NCBI GenBank assembly: GCA_938002015.1 | Contig: CALLAU010000046.1 | Location: 1 to 36,547, forward strand | From: an uncultured Bdellovibrionales bacterium | GTDB lineage: Bacteria > Bdellovibrionota > Bdellovibrionia > Bdellovibrionales > UBA1609 | DNA length: 36,547 nt | Reading direction: 5' to 3' | Shown: one piece after another, positions 33,072-36,547 of the stretch | How positions within the stretch are numbered: the first letter of the stretch is position 1 | Layout of the letters: every line of letters begins with the position of its first letter | Notes under the pieces: generated by a model | The model's database searches: none | Told to the model about the DNA's origin: nothing | The model's input: only the letters and a program-made list of their open reading frames with translations | Position numbers and translations under genes: made by a program

Positions 33072-33617
33072 ATGAAGAAACTACCCTTTTACCTGACCTT
33101 ATCAAGAATAGTTGGAGCCCCTTTTCTAGGCTTAGTTTTCTTTTTAAATGAACCCTTAGCGTGGTGGTTTTCAGCGGCTTTATTTATAGCTCTTAGTATA
33201 ACTGATTATTTTGACGGCATGTTAGCAAGAAAATACAATGTAGTTTCTAACTTTGGTAAGTTTTTTGATCCTACCGGGGATAAGATTCTTGTGCTTTTTG
33301 CTCTAATTATTTTACTTCACTTAAAAAACTTAGATCCCTATGTCGTTATAATTCTCTTATGCAGGGATATTTTCATTGGAACCATCAGGTCTTATGCCGC
33401 TTCAACCGGGCTTGTAATTGCAGCAAGGCCCATCGGTAAATGGAAGACAGGCTTTCAGATGGTTGCAATTCCCCTTATGTTAGCCCCAGTTGATCAAATT
33501 TTCTTCATTCCGACTTTTTTAGCAGGACATATACTCTTATGGCTAGCTGCCGCATTAAGCATATGGTCACTTATAGATTATAGCTTAATTCTTATAAGAA
33601 GCTTAAAAACAGTTTAA
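33072..33617 (+). CDS. pgsA: CDP-diacylglycerol-glycerol-3-phosphate phosphatidyltransferase PgsA
   Basis: A 181-residue integral membrane enzyme that makes phosphatidylglycerol phosphate. The CDP-alcohol phosphotransferase motif is complete: Asp45, Asp48-Gly49, Ala52-Arg53, Gly62, Asp66 and Asp70 (TDYFDGMLARKYN through GKFFDPTGD). About five or six hydrophobic helices surround it. The N-terminus LPFYLTLSRIVGAPFLG is typical of PgsA. It is divergent from the thioesterase-glpX run and followed by tRNA-Gly after 120 nt. The substrate call rests on family resemblance. Confidence 0.92.
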   Translation: MKKLPFYLTLSRIVGAPFLGLVFFLNEPLAWWFSAALFIALSITDYFDGMLARKYNVVSNFGKFFDPTGDKILVLFALIILLHLKNLDPYVVIILLCRDIFIGTIRSYAASTGLVIAARPIGKWKTGFQMVAIPLMLAPVDQIFFIPTFLAGHILLWLAAALSIWSLIDYSLILIRSLKTV

Positions 33618-33685
33618 AGAGCACGTTTCATAAATAAAAGCGCTCCATCTAAAGTATCAAAACTGCTTTATTCTTTTTGAAAAAG

Positions 33686-33714
33686 TTGACATAGAGTCAT
33701 TTAAAGTTCAATTT
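33686..33714 (+). promoter_or_regulatory. Candidate promoter of tRNA-Gly
   Basis: A consensus TTGACA (33686-33691) lies 46 nt before the tRNA. A weak, AT-rich -10 (CAATTT at 33709-33714) follows after 17 nt. The -35 is perfect and the -10 poor. Confidence 0.45.
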
Positions 33715-33737
33715 AGTTCTTCGCAAGAAATCATCTC

Positions 33738-33813
33738 GCGGGTGTAGCACAGTTGGTAGTGCGCAACCTTGCCAAGGTTGAGGTCGCCAGTTCGAATCTG
33801 GTCACCCGCTCCA
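33738..33813 (+). tRNA. tRNA-Gly (anticodon GCC)
   Basis: A 76-nt cloverleaf. The acceptor GCGGGTG (33738-33744) pairs with CACCCGC (33803-33809), followed by T and an encoded CCA. The D arm contains AGTTGGTAG. The anticodon stem CAACC/GGTTG encloses TTGCCAA with anticodon GCC at 33771-33773, and the T arm is CCAG-TTCGAAT-CTGG. It reads GGC/GGU glycine codons. Confidence 0.97.
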
Positions 33814-33966
33814 TTTTAAATTAAAAAACCTTCTTTAATAATTCCTTTAGGCAAACCACTAAAAAACAAAACTACCTCAAAAAATACAAGCACAAACTAT
33901 ACTTTTACTAGTTTAAGAACTTACTAAATTAGAACAACACTTTCTAAGTAAACATAAGTGGACTAA

Positions 33967-33995
33967 TTGACAGTATCATTGATTGTTAATATTTT
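33967..33995 (+). promoter_or_regulatory. Predicted promoter of the peptide gene
   Basis: Consensus TTGACA (33967-33972) is followed after 17 nt by TATTTT (33990-33995). An alternative extended -10, TG-T-TAATAT (33984-33992), overlaps it. It lies about 70 nt before the small peptide start and would give a leader containing a strong stem-loop. Confidence 0.55.
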
Positions 33996-34007
33996 CTAAA
34001 CTTAAAC

Positions 34008-34035
34008 TTCAGTTGTTTACTTTTAGGCAACTGAA
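34008..34035 (+). promoter_or_regulatory. 5'-leader stem-loop of the peptide gene
   Basis: TTCAGTTG (34008-34015) is exactly complementary to CAACTGAA (34028-34035). Two G-U and two A-T pairs extend the stem inward to a 4-nt loop, for 12 pairs in all. Near-identical AAACTTAAAC copies flank it on both sides (33998-34007 and 34037-34046). It ends 15 nt before the AGGAG ribosome binding site, so it could stabilise or control the message. Confidence 0.5.
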
Positions 34036-34063
34036 AAAACTTAAACATAAAGGAGAAAAAAAA

Positions 34064-34150
34064 ATGTTTAATTTAAAAAGCAAAGCTGTTTTAGCTACAA
34101 AAGGTCAAAATTTAACTGGAAGTTTAGGCAACGGAACTGACGGTAAATAA
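34064..34150 (+). CDS. 28-residue candidate RiPP precursor peptide
   Basis: A short frame with a strong AGGAG ribosome binding site 8 nt upstream of the ATG. The first 12 residues are basic and hydrophobic (a plausible minimal leader). The C-terminal 16 residues, KGQNLTGSLGNGTDGK, are rich in Gly, Asn and Thr, with one Asp and one Gln, like a core peptide. It lies directly before a HExxH-family peptide-modifying enzyme, with a stem-loop between. HExxH enzymes hydroxylate side chains such as Asp, Asn, Gln or His in precursors, and this core offers Gln15, Asn16, Asn23 and Asp26. It is too short to identify by similarity; the case rests on ribosome binding site, promoter and neighbour. Confidence 0.65.
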   Translation: MFNLKSKAVLATKGQNLTGSLGNGTDGK

Positions 34151-34163
34151 TTTATAAGTATAT

Positions 34164-34189
34164 GGAGAGTTTTTTTACAAAGACTCTCC
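34164..34189 (+). promoter_or_regulatory. Stem-loop between peptide gene and HExxH enzyme gene
   Basis: GGAGAGTTTTT (34164-34174) pairs with AAAGACTCTCC (34179-34189) over a TTAC loop, with one G-U pair. It begins 13 nt after the peptide stop and ends 10 nt before the enzyme's ATG. No T-run follows, so full termination is unlikely. It may protect the peptide mRNA or reduce enzyme expression relative to peptide, as seen between precursor and enzyme genes of other RiPP clusters. Confidence 0.65.
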
Positions 34190-34199
34190 TATTAAATTT

Positions 34200-35165
34200 A
34201 TGGAATTTCAAAAAGACTTTACTCAGTGCATACCTTCTTCTAACAAAGCTATAGACCTCTCTTTATGGATAAATCAGAAACTATCTAAAAGTTTTAAACA
34301 TTTATTAGAAGAAATTAAATCTGCAACTGATATACCTGTCAAAAAAAGCCTAGAGTCTGTTAACTCCTTAAGTAGTGGCTCATACATAAACTCTCATTTT
34401 TATATAGCTCACGATACTTTATTCCAAGCTATGCAAAGAGAAGATATTACAGCAATAAAATCAGCTCTCTTAACATTGAACACAGATAAACACTATAATC
34501 CTTTAGAAGTCTTATATGATAAAGAGTTTTTTAAATTAATACTTGATCTCTCAATAATTGATGAACCTTCCATCTCTATTAACCACTTTAAAGAATTTAA
34601 TACAGAGTATGAAGAAATTTTTAAAGCTTTCTCTATCCTAGAGCAAGTCGACCAAGACGCATATGATGAAACTAAAGCTTTATTAAATAAGATTGTTTTA
34701 TGCTCAACTAAATTGTTTAAAGGCCTTTCTAGCTTTAGGTTTTTAGGCACGATGCTACTAGCAGTACCGGAAGAGTTACCGAATGAAGAAAAGGTTGTTT
34801 ATTTTCTTGAGTGGATCGTGCATGAAACAGCTCATATGTATTTACACGCACTACTTACAAGTGATCCTTTTCTTTTAAATGACCCAAGTGAAACATACTC
34901 CTCACCCATAAGACCTGACCCTAGACCTATTATTCAAGTACTGCATGCAGCTTTTGTTCTTCAAAGAGTTTTACATGTCTTTAAAAAAGCTCAAAATCAA
35001 TATCCAAGTGATGAAACATATCACAAGCTTTTTACAAAGAAATTTGAAGAAACTAAACCTCTATTTGATGATGCACTTAATACTGTACTAAAGAATGGCA
35101 AGACCACCACAATTGGTAAAGAATTCGTTCAATCCTTAGTAGATTGGAAGAAAGCCTACCTGTAA
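34200..35165 (+). CDS. HExxH-motif peptide-modification enzyme (alpha-ketoglutarate-HExxH-type peptide beta-hydroxylase family)
   Basis: A 321-residue cytoplasmic protein. The mainly helical N-terminal half (1-190) has no recognisable motif. The C-terminal half contains IVHETAH (HExxH, His208-Glu209-His212), then SDPFLLNDP, and SSPIRPDPRPIIQVLHAAFVLQRVLHVF (234-261, Arg238, Arg242 and His249). The HExxH plus DPRP-x5-H layout is, from memory, diagnostic of the family of HExxH peptide-modification proteins in RiPP clusters, now linked to Fe(II)/2-oxoglutarate beta-hydroxylation rather than proteolysis. It follows the 28-residue peptide gene by 49 nt and has no Shine-Dalgarno sequence of its own apart from GGAGAG buried in the stem-loop. 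Its product and target residue are inferred. Confidence 0.78.
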   Translation: MEFQKDFTQCIPSSNKAIDLSLWINQKLSKSFKHLLEEIKSATDIPVKKSLESVNSLSSGSYINSHFYIAHDTLFQAMQREDITAIKSALLTLNTDKHYNPLEVLYDKEFFKLILDLSIIDEPSISINHFKEFNTEYEEIFKAFSILEQVDQDAYDETKALLNKIVLCSTKLFKGLSSFRFLGTMLLAVPEELPNEEKVVYFLEWIVHETAHMYLHALLTSDPFLLNDPSETYSSPIRPDPRPIIQVLHAAFVLQRVLHVFKKAQNQYPSDETYHKLFTKKFEETKPLFDDALNTVLKNGKTTTIGKEFVQSLVDWKKAYL

Positions 35166-35188
35166 TTAGCCCTCTTTAAAAAGACTAC

Positions 35189-35201
35189 TTGAACCGTTCA
35201 A
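35189..35201. promoter_or_regulatory. Small palindrome upstream of pyruvate kinase
   Basis: TTGAAC-C-GTTCAA is a perfect 13-bp inverted repeat with 6-bp arms, 48 nt before the pyk start. Its TTGAAC half could be a -35, but a well-spaced -10 was not found. Possibly an operator; low confidence. Confidence 0.3.
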
Positions 35202-35249
35202 CTTTAAATAAGATCATATTATTGAGAGATTCTTAAAGGAGATTTTAAC

Positions 35250-36547
35250 TTGGCTTACAGTTTGTCCTACAGAAAAACTAAAATTGTTGCGACAATAGGT
35301 CCAGCATCTAATGATTTAAATAAACTAAAAGAACTTATACAAGCGGGCCTTAATGTAGCACGACTTAATTTTAGTCATGGAAGCTTTGAAGATCATAAAA
35401 CAACTGTAGAGAAAATTCGCAAAGCCTCTGATGAACTCGCTGCTCCTGTTGGTATCCTTCAAGACCTTCAAGGTCCTAAAATTCGCATAATGGGGTTTGA
35501 AGGGGAACGAGTTCTTGAGTCTGGAGAAAAACTTACTCTAGCCAACAGTTCATCAAATGGTGACGATGATAAAATCAATGTAGATATTAAAGATCTCTAT
35601 AAGTACGTTAAAGTGAATCAATCTATTTTTATTGATGATGGTAATATCGAGATAAAAGTAAAGTCAGTAGAGGGTACTGATATTAACTGCGAAGTAATTC
35701 ATGGAGGAACTTTAAGACCTAGAAAAGGCGTTAATCTTCCTGATGTTGATTTACCAGTTGATTGTATGACTGAAAAAGACATTAAAGACCTTGAAGACGG
35801 TGCTGAACTTGATTTTGACTACATTGCCTTAAGCTTTGTTAGATCAAGCAATGATATTCTAGATTTAAAAGAAAGACTTCAAAAACTTGGCAAGTCTCCA
35901 AAAATTATAGCTAAAATCGAAAAAAAAGAAGCAATTGAAAATATTGAAGCTATTATCGAAGTAGCTGATGGGATTATGGTAGCTCGTGGAGATCTTGCAG
36001 TTGAGATAGGACAAGTTCACCTACCTGCTGTTCAGAAAAGAATAATCAAGCTTTGTAATAAAAAAGGCAAACCTGTTATTACAGCCACTCAAATGCTTGA
36101 GAGCATGCATTCAAACTCAAGACCTACAAGAGCTGAGATCACAGATGTAGCTAATGCTGTTCTTGATGGCTCAGATGCTCTTATGCTTTCAGGAGAGACA
36201 GCATTTGGTAATTACCCTGTTCGCTCTATTCAAACAATGCATGACATAGTTATAGAAGTTGAGAAACAACCAAGTATTTATTATCAGTTTAAACAAAGAA
36301 AAAAAGATATCTTTACTGTTCCTGAGTCAATTGCCATGTCGGCAGTACTTTGCTCAAAACAGCTCCAATCAAAAGTCATTGTCTGTCTTTCAACTACCGG
36401 AAAAACAGCACGAATGATATCTAAATACAGGCCTAAGGCAAAACTTATAGCCGTAACGGGAAAAGCTGATGCTTTATGTAAGCTTGAAGTCTGCTGGGGA
36501 GTTCAAACTTTAAAAATTCAAAACTATGAAAATACTGAAGACGCAAT
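35250..36547 (+). CDS. pyk: Pyruvate kinase (partial, cut by the right edge)
   Basis: The frame starts at TTG 35250 with AAGGAG 8 nt upstream and runs past the end of the window after 432 residues, so about 40-50 residues are missing. It turns phosphoenolpyruvate and ADP into pyruvate and ATP. Landmarks: KTKIVATIGPAS, LNFSHGS, LQDLQGPKIR, the active-site block IIAKIEKKEA, MVARGDLAVEIG and TATQMLESMHSNSRPTRAE. The B domain (about 75-170) is present. The HExxH enzyme gene ends 84 nt upstream with only a small palindrome between. Confidence 0.95.
   Translation, partial: MAYSLSYRKTKIVATIGPASNDLNKLKELIQAGLNVARLNFSHGSFEDHKTTVEKIRKASDELAAPVGILQDLQGPKIRIMGFEGERVLESGEKLTLANSSSNGDDDKINVDIKDLYKYVKVNQSIFIDDGNIEIKVKSVEGTDINCEVIHGGTLRPRKGVNLPDVDLPVDCMTEKDIKDLEDGAELDFDYIALSFVRSSNDILDLKERLQKLGKSPKIIAKIEKKEAIENIEAIIEVADGIMVARGDLAVEIGQVHLPAVQKRIIKLCNKKGKPVITATQMLESMHSNSRPTRAEITDVANAVLDGSDALMLSGETAFGNYPVRSIQTMHDIVIEVEKQPSIYYQFKQRKKDIFTVPESIAMSAVLCSKQLQSKVIVCLSTTGKTARMISKYRPKAKLIAVTGKADALCKLEVCWGVQTLKIQNYENTEDA

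Noticed and set aside
1..36547. CRISPR arrays, insertion sequences, prophage genes, rRNA or known riboswitches
   Set aside because: No spaced direct repeats, transposase or integrase motifs, phage structural genes, rRNA stretches or recognisable riboswitch cores were seen on either strand.

Overview
The window looks like core chromosome of an AT-rich Gram-negative bacterium. Clues are sodB, ftsH, era/der/rnc, several lipoproteins with clear lipoboxes, an OmpA-type outer-membrane protein, and many small secreted proteins of unknown function. The mix (class II fructose bisphosphatase, a cdaA-cdaR-glmM c-di-AMP module, many orphan lipoproteins, low GC) fits Bdellovibrionota, for example a Bacteriovoracaceae/Halobacteriovorax-like predator. 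This is inference: there is no rRNA here and no search was run.

Layout. 1-2332: the tail of a gene that may be queG, a lipoprotein, then sodB and an rmuC-like gene on the minus strand. 2411-6098: a tight four-gene plus-strand operon of a creatininase-family hydrolase, an arginase/formimidoylglutamase-family hydrolase, a threonine-aldolase-type PLP enzyme and tryptophan 2,3-dioxygenase. 6212-7910: a secreted protein and a lipoprotein with two CxxCH motifs flanking two PKD-like domains. 7907-12310 (minus): rnc-era-der and an SNF-family transporter. 12493-13958: small secreted or unknown proteins and a lipoprotein. 14296-17854 (minus): cysteine desulfurase, mnmA and mtaB, a tRNA sulfur-modification operon. 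18886-25597 (minus): a RatA-like protein, tilS, ftsH, cdaA, cdaR, glmM and tsaE. 25684-26818: a divergent ArsR regulator and SDR pair around a 39-bp inverted repeat. 26879-28948: an OmpA-family protein with two tandem Gly/Tyr-rich repeats. 29176-31200: a geranylgeranyl-reductase-like flavoprotein and a secreted protein with an ADP-ribosyltransferase-like signature. 31205-32916 (minus): acyl-CoA thioesterase, glpX and a zinc-ribbon protein. 33072-33813: pgsA and tRNA-Gly(GCC). 33967-35165: a small peptide gene followed by a HExxH-type peptide-modification enzyme. 35250-end: pyruvate kinase, cut by the window edge.

The most exciting item is the two-gene unit at 33967-35165. A 28-codon gene with a strong ribosome binding site encodes a Gly/Asn/Thr-rich peptide. 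It is separated by an 11-bp stem-loop from a 321-residue protein with the HETAH motif and the downstream DPRP-x5-H block of the HExxH peptide-modification family, which I recall as alpha-ketoglutarate-dependent peptide beta-hydroxylases. It looks like a minimal ribosomally made, post-translationally modified peptide (RiPP) system with no transporter or protease next to it.

Other points worth a second look: the tryptophan operon, where two amidohydrolases and a PLP enzyme could replace the usual kynurenine formamidase and kynureninase; an RNase III with Ser at a normally invariant catalytic Asp; the ART-like secreted protein; the palindromic operator with a possibly leaderless regulator mRNA; and a heavy concentration of tRNA-modification genes (mnmA, mtaB, tsaE, tilS, perhaps queG).
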